Shown piece after piece: positions 51,037 to 60,040 of a DNA stretch of 64,000 bases. Source of the DNA: WHSW01 sp963846565 (GTDB lineage: Bacteria; Actinomycetota; Thermoleophilia; Solirubrobacterales; 70-9). The notes below the pieces were generated by a model. It was given only the letters and a program-made list of their open reading frames with translations. It was not told the DNA's origin and made no database searches. The stretch is from the NCBI GenBank assembly GCA_963846565.1, contig CAWJWL010000003.1, forward strand, positions 434,001-498,000, given 5' to 3'. The stretch's first letter is position 1; each line of letters opens with the position of its first letter. The position numbers and the translations under genes were made by a program.

Positions 51037-52002
51037 ATGCGCGGGATTCCGGAGGTCGCCGTAGTGGTCGCTACGCACAACCGCGCCGACCGGCTCGCGC
51101 GGCTGCTCGCAGCGCTCGAAGCGCAGACGCTGGGCTCGCGACGCTTCGAGGTGATCGTCGTCGACGACGGCTCGACCGATGCGACACCGGACGTGCTCGC
51201 CGCGACCGCCTCGGACTCCGATCTGCCGCTCCAATCGATCCGGCTGTCCCCGAACCGCGGCCGCGCGGGGGCGCGCGAGGCCGGCTGGCGGTCGGCGAGC
51301 GCGCCGCTGATCGCCTTCACCGACGACGATTGCCGGCCGGCTCCTGGCTGGCTCGAGGCCGGGCTCACCGCAACGGCAGCCACGCCGCTGACGCTGATCC
51401 AGGGCCGCACCGAGCCCGACCCGGAGGAGCTTGACGCTCTCGGTCCGTTCTCACGCACGATTTGGGTCACCGGCTACGACGCGGCGTTCCAGACCTGCAA
51501 CGTCTTTTACCCCCGAGCGCTGCTCGAGCTCGTCGGCGGCTTCGACACCGATGCCTTCGGCACCGTCCACGGTGGCGAGGACTCCGACCTCGCCTGGCGA
51601 GTGATCGAAGCCGGCGGCCGGGCGCGGTTCGATCCAGCGCCGCTCGTCCATCACGCGGTCAACGACCTCGGTCCGCTCGGGAAGCTGCGCCTGAGCGGCG
51701 CGTGGTCGATGCTCGCCTACGCGCGTCACCCGGCACTGCGCAGGGCTCACTTCGCGACGCCCGTGTTCTGGAAGAAGACTCATCTCTGGCTCGCGCAGGC
51801 CGCGATCTCGGCCCTCCTCCTGCCGCGCTGGGCGTGGCCGTTGAAGGCGTGGTTCGCGGTCCCGTGGCTGCGCTCGCTCTACGCCCGCGGGAAGCTCGAG
51901 GGTGGGGGCCCGGCGCTGGCGCCGTTCTACGCCGCCTGCGACATCGCCGAGGCAACTGCCGCGATTCGGAACAGCATCCGGTACCGGCGCCTGATGCTCT
52001 AG
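51037..52002 (+). CDS. GT2-family glycosyltransferase
   Basis: 321 residues from the ATG at 51037; the open frame extends far upstream but that part is antisense to the other GT2 gene. VAVVVATHNRADRLARLLAAL, VIVVDDGSTDATPDVL, IAFTDDDCRPAPGWLEAGL, IQGRTEPDPEE, TCNVFYPRALLELVGGFDTD and GGEDSDLAWRVIEAGGR. A LVHHAVNDLGPLGKLRLS segment and a basic C-terminus match the gene at 57022. Its stop shares CTAG with the convergent GT4 gene. Confidence 0.9.
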   Translation: MRGIPEVAVVVATHNRADRLARLLAALEAQTLGSRRFEVIVVDDGSTDATPDVLAATASDSDLPLQSIRLSPNRGRAGAREAGWRSASAPLIAFTDDDCRPAPGWLEAGLTATAATPLTLIQGRTEPDPEELDALGPFSRTIWVTGYDAAFQTCNVFYPRALLELVGGFDTDAFGTVHGGEDSDLAWRVIEAGGRARFDPAPLVHHAVNDLGPLGKLRLSGAWSMLAYARHPALRRAHFATPVFWKKTHLWLAQAAISALLLPRWAWPLKAWFAVPWLRSLYARGKLEGGGPALAPFYAACDIAEATAAIRNSIRYRRLML

Positions 52003-53108
52003 CGGCTCGAAGCGGAGGCACGAAGCTCGGCGTCGACCGCCTCGCGCAGGGATTGTGCGAAGGCGTCGCTCGAGAAGCGAGTCGCGTTCTCCTGCGAGCG
52101 CTGCGGCTCGAAGCGGGTGAAGTCGACCTCCCGCATCGCCTCGGCGAAATCGCGGACGGCTTCATGGCCGACGAGGACGCCCGTCTCGCCGTCGACCACG
52201 GTCTCGAGCGCGCCGCCCCGGCCGAGTGCGAGCACCGGGCGACCGGACGCCTGCGCCTCGACCGCGACGATTCCGAACTCCTCGATGTTCGGGAGCACCA
52301 GGGCGAGGGCCCTGCGGTATACGGAGGCGAGCTCACGGTCGTCGATGCGGCCGAGGAACGTCGCCGTGGAGCCGTACTTTGCGCGCAGCGCCGGAAGCTC
52401 CGGCCCGCCGCCGACGACGACGATCCTCCGCCCGGCCAGACGGGCCGCTTCGAGTGCGATGTCGGCGCGCTTGTGGGCGACGAGCTCGCCGACGAAGAGA
52501 AAGAAGTCCTCGGGAGCACCGATCGAGAAGCGGTCGAGTTCGACCGGCGGGTGCACCACCTTCGAATCTCGCTCATACCAGTCGCCGATCCGCTGCGCGG
52601 TCAGCTCGGAGTTGGCGAGGTAGGTCGTCACCCGGCTCGACGCGGCGAGATCCCACTGGCGGATCCGGTCGAGCGTCCGGCTCAACGCCGGACGCAACAG
52701 CGGGGAGACCGTGTGCACGGCCCGGTCCCGTTCATGCCAGCAGTGCCGGAAAGGCGTGTGGCAGTAGCTGACGTGCTTCACCCCGGGTGGCGGATGCATG
52801 CCGTGCGCGAAGCCGAAGCTCGAGGAGACGAGAATGTCGCAGGGCTCGACCTCGATCGACTCGGCCGCGCGGGGATACAGCCCGAGGAAGTAGCGGTGGG
52901 TGCTGCGGCGCACCCTGATCTTCTGCAGGAACGACGTATGGATCTGGCGGCCGGCGAAGCGTGCCTCCGTCTCGCTCTGGGAGTAGGCGATCGTGTGAAT
53001 CGGGGCCTGTGGCCAGCAGGAGGCGATCCGGGAGAACGTCCGCTCCGCGCCACGGAGGAAGAGGAGATAGTCGTGGGCGAGGGCGATCCGCGGCTCGACG
53101 ACGCTCAC
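51999..53108 (-). CDS. GT4-family glycosyltransferase
   Basis: 369 residues. IALAHDYLLFLRGAERTFSRI forms the acceptor loop, VKHVSYCHTPFRHCWHERDRAVH the middle, FFLFVGELVAHKRADIALEAA the donor strand, and IEEFGIVAVEAQASGRPVLA the E-x7-E motif. The SYCHTP segment is typical of mannosyl- and rhamnosyl-type GT4 enzymes. The GTG start overlaps the preceding GT4 stop (GTGA). Confidence 0.92.
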   Translation of the reverse strand: MSVVEPRIALAHDYLLFLRGAERTFSRIASCWPQAPIHTIAYSQSETEARFAGRQIHTSFLQKIRVRRSTHRYFLGLYPRAAESIEVEPCDILVSSSFGFAHGMHPPPGVKHVSYCHTPFRHCWHERDRAVHTVSPLLRPALSRTLDRIRQWDLAASSRVTTYLANSELTAQRIGDWYERDSKVVHPPVELDRFSIGAPEDFFLFVGELVAHKRADIALEAARLAGRRIVVVGGGPELPALRAKYGSTATFLGRIDDRELASVYRRALALVLPNIEEFGIVAVEAQASGRPVLALGRGGALETVVDGETGVLVGHEAVRDFAEAMREVDFTRFEPQRSQENATRFSSDAFAQSLREAVDAELRASASSR

Positions 53109-54232
53109 CCCTCCGCACCGACGGCGTCGAGATAGGCGCGATCGAGTCCCTCGACCTGACGCTCGATCGTGAACATTCCCCGCACGCGCTCGCGCGCAGC
53201 GGCTCCCATGGCCTCGCGCTGCGCCCGTGGCGCGTCCGCGACGGCCTCGATCTCGCGCGCGAGCGCACCGGCATCGCCCGCCGGGACGAGGCGCCCCGCA
53301 TCGCCAACCTGCTCCGGGAGGCCATCGGCGTCGGCCGCGATCACCGGCAGGCCCGCGGCCATCGCCTCGAGCATCACGATGGGGAACGGGTCGGTGCGTG
53401 AGGGGAGCACGAACACGTCCCAGTTGCGTAGCTCGCGTTGCGTATCGATCCGCTCCGCGTGGACCACCCCGGCGGCTTTCGCCTCGGCGAGCGTCCGGGC
53501 CGCAAAGGAGGAGTCCAGAGGGTCGCTCGCCGCACCGGCGAGCACGAACTCGATGTCTGTCCTCCTTGAACTCAACAGGCGTGCTGCCTCCACGAACAGG
53601 TCCGTACCCTTACGGCGCGAAAGCACGCCGATCGTGCCCACGACGGTCGGGGAGCGATCTCGGATCGACGCTGCCTCGCGGGGAATTGGGGCGCCACCGT
53701 AGACAACTCGGGGGCGGAATGCTTTCAGGCTCAAACCGTCGGCGCACGCGTTCGAGACGGCGACGACCTCGGTTCCCGCGAGCCGGATCGCGCGCCGCGT
53801 CAGGCCGGCCTTGACGCCGCCTCGGATCATCTCGTGGATGTGAAAGACGGTGGGCACGCCGGTCGCCCGTGCGAGCGCGGCATCGGCGAGCGTCGTATGC
53901 GAGTTGGCGTGGACGAGGACCGGACGCTCTCCGCGCAGGGTCCGCCTGAGCTCCATCAGATGCGGAGGAATGCCGCGAAGACGACGCAGCGGGCCCGGGT
54001 CGAGCCGCAGCGCCCTGAGGCTGTAGACGATCGTGCGCGGGGCCCCTGAGACCCTGTAGCCGCGCTCGCGCAGCTCATCGAAGAGCTTCCCGGGTCGGGG
54101 AACGAAGAAGCTGAACTCCCAGCCGCGCTCCTCGAGGCCGGGGAGGCAGCGCATCAGCGAGATGCTGGCGCCGCCGGGCGATTCCTCATGGAGGACGACG
54201 AGCACGCGACCGCGGCCGCTCGACGACGACAT
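53105..54232 (-). CDS. GT4-family glycosyltransferase
   Basis: 375 residues. LVVLHEESPGGASISLMRCL (acceptor loop), FHIHEMIRGGVKAGLTRRA, VGTIGVLSRRKGTDLFVEAARLL and RTDPFPIVMLEAMAAGLPVIA (E-x7-E). It is coupled to the next GT4 gene by a four-base GTGA overlap, and the coiled-coil/HhH gene lies 13 bp upstream on the same strand. The three are probably one operon. Confidence 0.92.
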   Translation of the reverse strand: MSSSSGRGRVLVVLHEESPGGASISLMRCLPGLEERGWEFSFFVPRPGKLFDELRERGYRVSGAPRTIVYSLRALRLDPGPLRRLRGIPPHLMELRRTLRGERPVLVHANSHTTLADAALARATGVPTVFHIHEMIRGGVKAGLTRRAIRLAGTEVVAVSNACADGLSLKAFRPRVVYGGAPIPREAASIRDRSPTVVGTIGVLSRRKGTDLFVEAARLLSSRRTDIEFVLAGAASDPLDSSFAARTLAEAKAAGVVHAERIDTQRELRNWDVFVLPSRTDPFPIVMLEAMAAGLPVIAADADGLPEQVGDAGRLVPAGDAGALAREIEAVADAPRAQREAMGAAARERVRGMFTIERQVEGLDRAYLDAVGAEG

Positions 54233-54245
54233 CAGCCCGGGCGGG

Positions 54246-55280
54246 TCAGTCGCCCAGGGAACGCTTCAGCTCGGCCGCCGCGTCGGCCGAGAGACCCGGA
54301 ACCTGATCGACCTCGTCGACCGCCGCGAACCCGCGCCGGCCATCCCTCAAAGCGATCACCCGCGCGGCTTGAGTCACCGACAAGCCCATCGAGCGAAGCT
54401 GTTCGAAGCTCGCGCCGTTCAGACGCTCGAGCGGCCCGCCCTCGAGCGGCTCCGCCTCGGAGCGACCGCCATAGCGGCTCAGCGCCATCGCGAGCTCGTC
54501 GCCCATTCGCGCTCTTCGATCGAGCTCCGGGAGCCGAGCCTCGAGCGCCTCGAGCGCCTCGCTCAGCGAAGTCACCCGCGTCAGCGACGCCTCGATCGCG
54601 TCCATGCGCGTCGACATTGCACGCACCGCGGCCATCACCGCTTCGGCCTCTCGGCCCGAAGCGTCACGCTGGACGGCCAGCTCGCCGGACGTCGTCGTCG
54701 CGAGCTGGTCGAGCGCGGCAACCCGCTCCTCGAACGCCTCGACGCGGGCCCGCAAGTCGAGGACCGACTGGCGCCAGCCACCCTCGGCGAGGGAAAGGAT
54801 CTCCTCGAACTCCTTCGCCTGCTCGACTGCCTCCGAGCTCTGCCTCGCCGATTCGGACACGCGCGCGTCGAGCGCGCCGAGGCCGTCCGTGCGCGCCTCG
54901 AGATCGGCAAGCCGCCGACGCAGGTCCTTGAGCTCGTCGGCGCGCTCGGATTCGGGCACGCGAGGGCGCGACGGCGTCTTCTCTGCGCCGGCGGTGGGCG
55001 GCGGCGGGGTCACCACGTCCCGCACCTGCTCCGAAGCCCGATCGCCGACCGGGTTCGGGGGCGGTCCGCTCGGGGCCTCCCTGGGCGGCGCGTCGGGTTC
55101 GGGCTCCTCAGGCGCCTCCGGATCGGCGGTCGGAGCGACGACGTCCCATTCCGAAGTCTCGCTCGAATCCGGGGCCTGCGCGCCACGTTCGTTACCGACC
55201 CCGCGGGGGAGCCATTCCTCGAGTGCGCCCTCCGCCGTCGACTCCGGCGTGTCGGCGCTAAAGCGTCGCCCCTGTTCCAT
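54246..55280 (-). CDS. Coiled-coil protein with C-terminal helix-hairpin-helix region
   Basis: 344 residues with no signal peptide or membrane helix. Residues 1-110 are disordered, Pro/Glu/Asp-rich. About 112-270 is a long heptad-type coiled coil (DELKDLRRRLADLEARTDGL; LEALEARLPELDRRAR). About 283-344 has two helix-hairpin-helix-like units (FEQLRSMGLSVTQAARVIAL; FAAVDEVDQVPGLSADAAAE) like those of ComEA. Such domains bind DNA or proteins, so its place inside a glycosyltransferase operon is unexpected. A scaffolding or chain-length role is speculation. It overlaps the upstream GT2 gene by 23 bp. Confidence 0.75.
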   Translation of the reverse strand: MEQGRRFSADTPESTAEGALEEWLPRGVGNERGAQAPDSSETSEWDVVAPTADPEAPEEPEPDAPPREAPSGPPPNPVGDRASEQVRDVVTPPPPTAGAEKTPSRPRVPESERADELKDLRRRLADLEARTDGLGALDARVSESARQSSEAVEQAKEFEEILSLAEGGWRQSVLDLRARVEAFEERVAALDQLATTTSGELAVQRDASGREAEAVMAAVRAMSTRMDAIEASLTRVTSLSEALEALEARLPELDRRARMGDELAMALSRYGGRSEAEPLEGGPLERLNGASFEQLRSMGLSVTQAARVIALRDGRRGFAAVDEVDQVPGLSADAAAELKRSLGD

Positions 55281-56256
55281 CGCGCTCGACTCTAGCCGGT
55301 GGCATCCCGGGACGAACCTTGACCATCGTCCTCAGGTGCGCGTAGCCCCTCACGCGGCGACGTTGAATCTCCCGACGAGCGGCGAGCGTCGCAGGGAGCC
55401 TCCGGATCGCCGCCCGCCACGCCCGCAGGACGAGGCGAACATCGCCAGTGGGCGCGGCCTTCACCAGCGCGGCGGCGCGGCGAGCGAGCGCGAAGGGCGC
55501 GAACGCGACGAGGGCAAAAACAGGGAAGTTCTTCAGCATCATCGTCAGCATGTTCCGGTGCCCGAGGTACTTCTCGAGCCCGGAGATGCGCGAGCTCGAG
55601 GCGGCGCCGACGTGATAGGCGATGGCCGCCGGCTCGTAGTGGCAATCCCATCCGAGGAGCTGCGCGCGGAGGCCCCAGTCGACGTCCTCGAGATAGGCAA
55701 AGAAGCTCGCGTCGAACGGGCCCACATCCTCGAACGCCGCGCGTCGGTAGAGCGCCGCCGCCGCACAGGCGGCGATCACGGGCCCGCCCGTGTCGTACTG
55801 GCCACGGTCGGGCTCCCCCTTCCCCAGGCGAATGCAGTGGCCGTCCCAGGAGACCGCGTCGCCGGCGCCGTCGAGGCGCGACCGGTCGCGCCAGTCGATT
55901 TGCTTCGATGCGATCGAGGCGGCACGGGGGCGCGCCTCCAGCGCGCCCACGGTCGCCTCGAGCCAGCGATCGTGGAGCTCCACGTCGTTGTTGATCAGGG
56001 CGACGTACGGGGCCGAGCTCGCCTCGAAGCCGGCATTGACCGCGGGCGCGAAGCCGGCGTTGCGGCCAAGCTCGAGAACCCGGACCTTCGGCCAGTGCTC
56101 GCGCAGGTGCGCGAGCGAGCCGTCGGTCGATCCGTTGTCGACGACGATCGTCTCGAAATCCCGCGTCCTCTGCCGGTCGAGGCTGCTCAGCACCATGTCG
56201 AGGTGCTCGATCCCGTTCCAGTTCGGGATCACGACGGATACTCGCGCGAAGGGCAC
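55258..56256 (-). CDS. GT2-family glycosyltransferase, rhamnosyltransferase-like
   Basis: 332 residues. VSVVIPNWNGIEHLDMVLSSL, TIVVDNGSTDGSLAHL, LGRNAGFAPAVNAGFEASS, VALINNDVELHDRWLEATV (metal site NND) and SFFAYLEDVDWGLRAQLLGWD. The NAGFAxAVNxG and NNDxE pattern is that of WbbL/RfbF-type rhamnosyl- or galactofuranosyltransferases. It starts at a GTG and lies 6 bp after the stop of the acyltransferase gene. Confidence 0.92.
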   Translation of the reverse strand: MPFARVSVVIPNWNGIEHLDMVLSSLDRQRTRDFETIVVDNGSTDGSLAHLREHWPKVRVLELGRNAGFAPAVNAGFEASSAPYVALINNDVELHDRWLEATVGALEARPRAASIASKQIDWRDRSRLDGAGDAVSWDGHCIRLGKGEPDRGQYDTGGPVIAACAAAALYRRAAFEDVGPFDASFFAYLEDVDWGLRAQLLGWDCHYEPAAIAYHVGAASSSRISGLEKYLGHRNMLTMMLKNFPVFALVAFAPFALARRAAALVKAAPTGDVRLVLRAWRAAIRRLPATLAARREIQRRRVRGYAHLRTMVKVRPGMPPARVERDGTGATL

Positions 56257-56262
56257 GCGGGC

Positions 56263-57009
56263 CTAGCCGGCGGGCGACTCGCCGAGGTCCTTGACGACCT
56301 TGGCCGGATTCCCGGCGATCACCGCTGCCGGCGGATACTCGCGGCCGTTGACGACCGCGTTGGCCCCGACGACCGAGTTCGGTCCGATCCGGGCGCCCTT
56401 GAGCACGGTTGAGCCGAACCCACACATCGTCCCGCGCGAGATTCGAACGGGTGCGACCGTCAACGGAGCCCGCATGTAGTGGCCGTCCGTCGCGTCGAAA
56501 CCGTGATCCGAATCGGTGACGCTGACGCGCTCTCCGAACCCGACCAACTCCTCGATCTCGATCCGCTCCGTGCAGTGGATCGTCCCCCAGGAGCCCATGA
56601 GGAACTCGTCACCGGCGACGAAGCGGCCGTCCGACTTGATCCAGACACCGTCGCGGATCAGGACGAAGTTGCCGAAAGTCACCGATCCCGAGCGGAGGAG
56701 GATGCGCACGTTGTTGAGGAAACGCCCCGTGTCACCGACCTGCAGCAGGTTCTCGCCCCGGGCCCAGACCTCGATCGTCATTCCCCGGCCGAGGCGGACG
56801 CCGCGTCCAAGGCGCAGCACGGTCGTCCCGCCCCCCTCGCCGTCCGACGTCGCCTTGATCACCGGCGGCCCGTCGAACTCCGCCCCATACGGCGCGTCGA
56901 CGACGAGTCGGCCTCCGTGCCGCCAGACCTCGAAACGGAAGCGAGTGATCCAGATCCGGAACCGAACGGCGGTTCTCGCATCGATCAGCGCCCGTGCGAT
57001 TGTCCTCAT
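56263..57009 (-). CDS. Left-handed beta-helix acyltransferase
   Basis: 248 residues from the ATG at 57007-57009, which has GGTGAG shortly upstream; a GTG three codons earlier is possible. From about residue 65 on there are hexapeptide-type repeats (LGRGVRLGRGMTIEVWARG; VTFGNFVLIRDGVWI; ISRGTMCGFGSTVLKGARIG; VVGANAVVNG), and the end is AVIAGNPAKVVKDLG. This is the WbbJ/maltose-acetyltransferase type, which O-acetylates sugars. The SVTDSDHGF histidine would be the catalytic base. It is likely to modify the cluster's glycan. Confidence 0.9.
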   Translation of the reverse strand: MRTIARALIDARTAVRFRIWITRFRFEVWRHGGRLVVDAPYGAEFDGPPVIKATSDGEGGGTTVLRLGRGVRLGRGMTIEVWARGENLLQVGDTGRFLNNVRILLRSGSVTFGNFVLIRDGVWIKSDGRFVAGDEFLMGSWGTIHCTERIEIEELVGFGERVSVTDSDHGFDATDGHYMRAPLTVAPVRISRGTMCGFGSTVLKGARIGPNSVVGANAVVNGREYPPAAVIAGNPAKVVKDLGESPAG

Positions 57010-57021
57010 CGCGCTCACCGG

Positions 57022-57957
57022 CTAGAGCACCGGCACCCTGTAGCGGACGGCGCCCACCGCCATCGCGACCGTCTCCGCGCCATCGTGGATCGCATAGAAG
57101 GGAAGGTCGCGTGCCCGAGCCCGCTCAACCCGCCCGCGCGCCCGGACCTCCCGCGCGTATGGAAGCGCGAGCAGCACCGCGAGCGGGAACCGGCGGGCGA
57201 TCACGAAGCCGAGCACGGCGAGCAGGAGGCGGGCATGGGACGCCTTCCAAAACAGCCCGCGATGGAGACCGGCGCGGAGACCCGGATGCCTGGCAAGGGC
57301 CTGTACCGCCGGCGTCCAGCCGAGCGCGACGCGGAGCTTGCCGACCGGGCCGAGGTCCATGACCGCGTGATGGACGAGGGCGTCCTCGGCGAACACCGTC
57401 TCGACCCCATCCTCGATTGCACGCCATGCGAGGTCGGTGTCCTCCCCGCGAGCGAAGGCCTCGTCGAACCCACCGAGCCGCTCGAGTGCGTCGCGCGGGT
57501 AGGCGACGTTGCACGTGGGGTAATACGGGCCCAGCGCGACCACATGGATCGTTCGCAGATAGGGGCCGCTGCGGTCGTTCTCGCCCGGGTTTGGCTCGGT
57601 ACGGCCCTGGATCAGTGCCGCGGGGTTCGCCTCGGCGACGGCGAGGAGTCGCTCGAGCCATGTCGGCGCCGGCTCGCAATCATCGTCGGTGAAGGCGATC
57701 AGATCCCCGCAGGCCTGCCGCCAGCCGGTGTTACGGGCACCGGCGGGACCACCCTGCTCGCTTCGCTCGAGCACGCTGAGGTTGGTGAACCGTTCGGCCG
57801 CCGCGCGGAGGACCGCCGGAGTCCGGTCGCGCGAGGCGTCGTCGACGAGGACGATCTCGAACTCACGCGGATCGACGGTCTGCGCGGCGAGCGCATCGAG
57901 GAGGCGCTCGAGGCGCTCCGGTCGCTCGCGGGTGGCTACGACGACGGACGCGCGCAT
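57022..57957 (-). CDS. GT2-family glycosyltransferase
   Basis: 311 residues. ASVVVATRERPERLERLLDAL, EIVLVDDASRDRTPAVL, IAFTDDDCEPAPTWLERLL, IQGRTEPNPGEN, TCNVAYPRDALERLGGFDE and GEDTDLAWRAIEDG. It is a close relative of the genes at 41521 and 51037 in order and motifs (LVHHAVMDLGPVGKLRVALG). Its ATG overlaps the GT-C-like stop by one base (TGATG). Confidence 0.91.
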   Translation of the reverse strand: MRASVVVATRERPERLERLLDALAAQTVDPREFEIVLVDDASRDRTPAVLRAAAERFTNLSVLERSEQGGPAGARNTGWRQACGDLIAFTDDDCEPAPTWLERLLAVAEANPAALIQGRTEPNPGENDRSGPYLRTIHVVALGPYYPTCNVAYPRDALERLGGFDEAFARGEDTDLAWRAIEDGVETVFAEDALVHHAVMDLGPVGKLRVALGWTPAVQALARHPGLRAGLHRGLFWKASHARLLLAVLGFVIARRFPLAVLLALPYAREVRARGRVERARARDLPFYAIHDGAETVAMAVGAVRYRVPVL

Positions 57958-60020
57958 CAGCTCGCCCGCGCGTAGAGAGTGAAGTTGTCATCGCGCGCCA
58001 CCTCGCGGTAGCCGGCGGAGCGCGCCCAGACCTCCTCGGGAACCTCGAGGGCGACCTCACCGAGCCCGCGGCCGATGAGGAGGAGGTCGTAGCCGGTCGC
58101 CTCCACATCCTCGACGAACGGCTCCCGCGCCTCCCAGCGACGGAGCTCGCCGTCGGCGATGTAGCCGACGTAATCGACCTCGTTCTCGAACCGGGGCCCG
58201 AAGAGCGCTCGAACGGGCGTCTTCACGGTGACGTTCCAGAGCCCGACCATGCCGACCTTCTGGTCGGCGGGAGCGTTCTCGAGGACCCAGTCGATCGCTG
58301 CGTAGCCGCCGTAGCTCCGCTCGCTGAACCGGTGCTCGGCGAAGCCGATGACGACGGCGACGGCAAGCGCCGCCAGCGCCGCGAGCGCGGCCGCCGGAGC
58401 ACGGGCAAGCCAAGTCGGCACGCCCGGACGCCCGCGCAGGAGCCAGAGGTAGAGGCCGCCGAGGATGAGCACGCCGACGAGCAATCCTCCGTTCGAGAGG
58501 GTCTCGCCGCGGGTCAGCGCTTCGAGCGTCGCGATTGCCGTGGCCCCCTGGATCCAGATCGCGAACCGAGGCAGCCGCCGGTCGAGCCAGGCGAGGGCCG
58601 CGGCGGCGAAGAGGAGCGCCGGGACGAGGTACCGGACGTTGAAACCGATTCCCGTCGGCTCGCCGCCGAACCCCGGCGCGGTTGACGGGGTGGCGGCGTA
58701 GACGACCGCGAAGAGGACGGCGCCGGCGACGAGGATCGCTCCAATCGCAGCGTCGCGCCGCGGCGTGCGGCCGGCGAAGAGGTCGCGGCCGGCGAAGACG
58801 GCGGTGATCAGGACCGCAAGGCCGAGGAGCGGGCCGACGAGGCCCAGTTGCTCGGCGAAGGCCGGAAGGATGTAGTCGGCCCACGCCGATGGGTCCCCCG
58901 CGTAGTCGGCGATCGAGGCGATCTCGTCGCCGCGCGGGTCCGGCGGCGCGTCGAACACGCCGACGCCGAAGGAGACGCGGGCCGGGTAGAACGGGTTCCC
59001 CGACGCGACGAGGTTGCGGAGCAGCCAGAACCCGCCGAAGGCGAGCACGAGCCCGGCGATCGGAAGGCACCGGCGGAGAAGACCGTCGCGGCGCTGGGTC
59101 GCGAGCACGTAGATGCCCCACAGCACGAGCACGACCCCGACCGTCGTCACGCCGTACCACTTCGACCCGAAGGCGATTCCGAGGGCCACGCCGGCGAGGA
59201 TCAGGTCGACTGCGCGGTGAGTGCGGCTCTCGCGCAAGAGGAACAGCAAGCCCGTCGCGAGTGCCGCGAGCAGGATCACGTCAGGGATCGCCGCGAGCAG
59301 GCCCGGCACGGCGACCGTCGGCATCGCGAGCATCGCGGCGCCGATCGCGAGCGCGGTCGGCCGCGACGCTTGCAACTCCCGCCCGATTCCGTAGACGGCG
59401 AGAAAGAGGAAGCCCATGAACGGCAGGTTCACGAGCCGGTAGAGGAAATCGGACTCCCACGGAAGCACCGCGGTGAGCTGAATCAGGTTGCCGTCCTGGG
59501 GGTAGTAGCCGGTCGCGATCTGAGCCCCGATGTGCTCGATGTTCCAGATCGTGTCCGATTGCACCCAGCGGCCGAGCCCGGGAATGTGAAAGCCGAGGGC
59601 ATCGAGCCCGGTCGCCGGCGTCGTCGCGATCGGGATCGCCGAGATGCAGTACGCGCCGACGACGACGGCAGCGACTCCCGCAACCGCGAGCGAGGCCCGC
59701 GACTCGCTTCGCCATCCCTCGAGCGCAGCGCCCAGATCCGGCCCACCGCCCCGAACCGGAAGCCGCGTGGAGGCGATCGCGACGGCGACGGCGAGCACCG
59801 CGACGACCGTCCTCGTCATAACCTCGGCGATTCCCGGGAGGAGATGGACGGCGAGGAGGACCGCGGTGAAGACGAGCGCCTGCGCGGGGATTCGCGCGCT
59901 CGGGCGCAGGCCGACGAACGCCCAGCGGTCGACGCGATAGGTCGCGAAGCCGGCCCCGCCGACGACGAGCGCGAAGAAGAGCAGCCCGACGAGGAAGTCT
60001 GAGGTCGAGAGTTCGAGCAT
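57957..60020 (-). CDS. Large multi-pass membrane protein, GT-C-like (family copy 4)
   Basis: 687 residues with about 12 helices. Landmarks: HLLP (about 59), D140-x3-FHIP and RW (151-152), TIWNIEHI, GYYPQDGN, VLPWESDFL, GNPFYPARV...VFDAPPD, NVRYLVPAL, and the C-terminal DQKVGMVGLW ... RFENEVDYVG. It lies upstream of a GT2 gene and downstream of the GtrB-like GT2 (60041), which could make its lipid-linked donor. Family membership is shown by the shared motifs; the glycosyltransferase role is inferred. Confidence 0.75.
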   Translation of the reverse strand: MLELSTSDFLVGLLFFALVVGGAGFATYRVDRWAFVGLRPSARIPAQALVFTAVLLAVHLLPGIAEVMTRTVVAVLAVAVAIASTRLPVRGGGPDLGAALEGWRSESRASLAVAGVAAVVVGAYCISAIPIATTPATGLDALGFHIPGLGRWVQSDTIWNIEHIGAQIATGYYPQDGNLIQLTAVLPWESDFLYRLVNLPFMGFLFLAVYGIGRELQASRPTALAIGAAMLAMPTVAVPGLLAAIPDVILLAALATGLLFLLRESRTHRAVDLILAGVALGIAFGSKWYGVTTVGVVLVLWGIYVLATQRRDGLLRRCLPIAGLVLAFGGFWLLRNLVASGNPFYPARVSFGVGVFDAPPDPRGDEIASIADYAGDPSAWADYILPAFAEQLGLVGPLLGLAVLITAVFAGRDLFAGRTPRRDAAIGAILVAGAVLFAVVYAATPSTAPGFGGEPTGIGFNVRYLVPALLFAAAALAWLDRRLPRFAIWIQGATAIATLEALTRGETLSNGGLLVGVLILGGLYLWLLRGRPGVPTWLARAPAAALAALAALAVAVVIGFAEHRFSERSYGGYAAIDWVLENAPADQKVGMVGLWNVTVKTPVRALFGPRFENEVDYVGYIADGELRRWEAREPFVEDVEATGYDLLLIGRGLGEVALEVPEEVWARSAGYREVARDDNFTLYARAS

Positions 60021-60040
60021 GTCGCGCTACCGCCGCTTGG

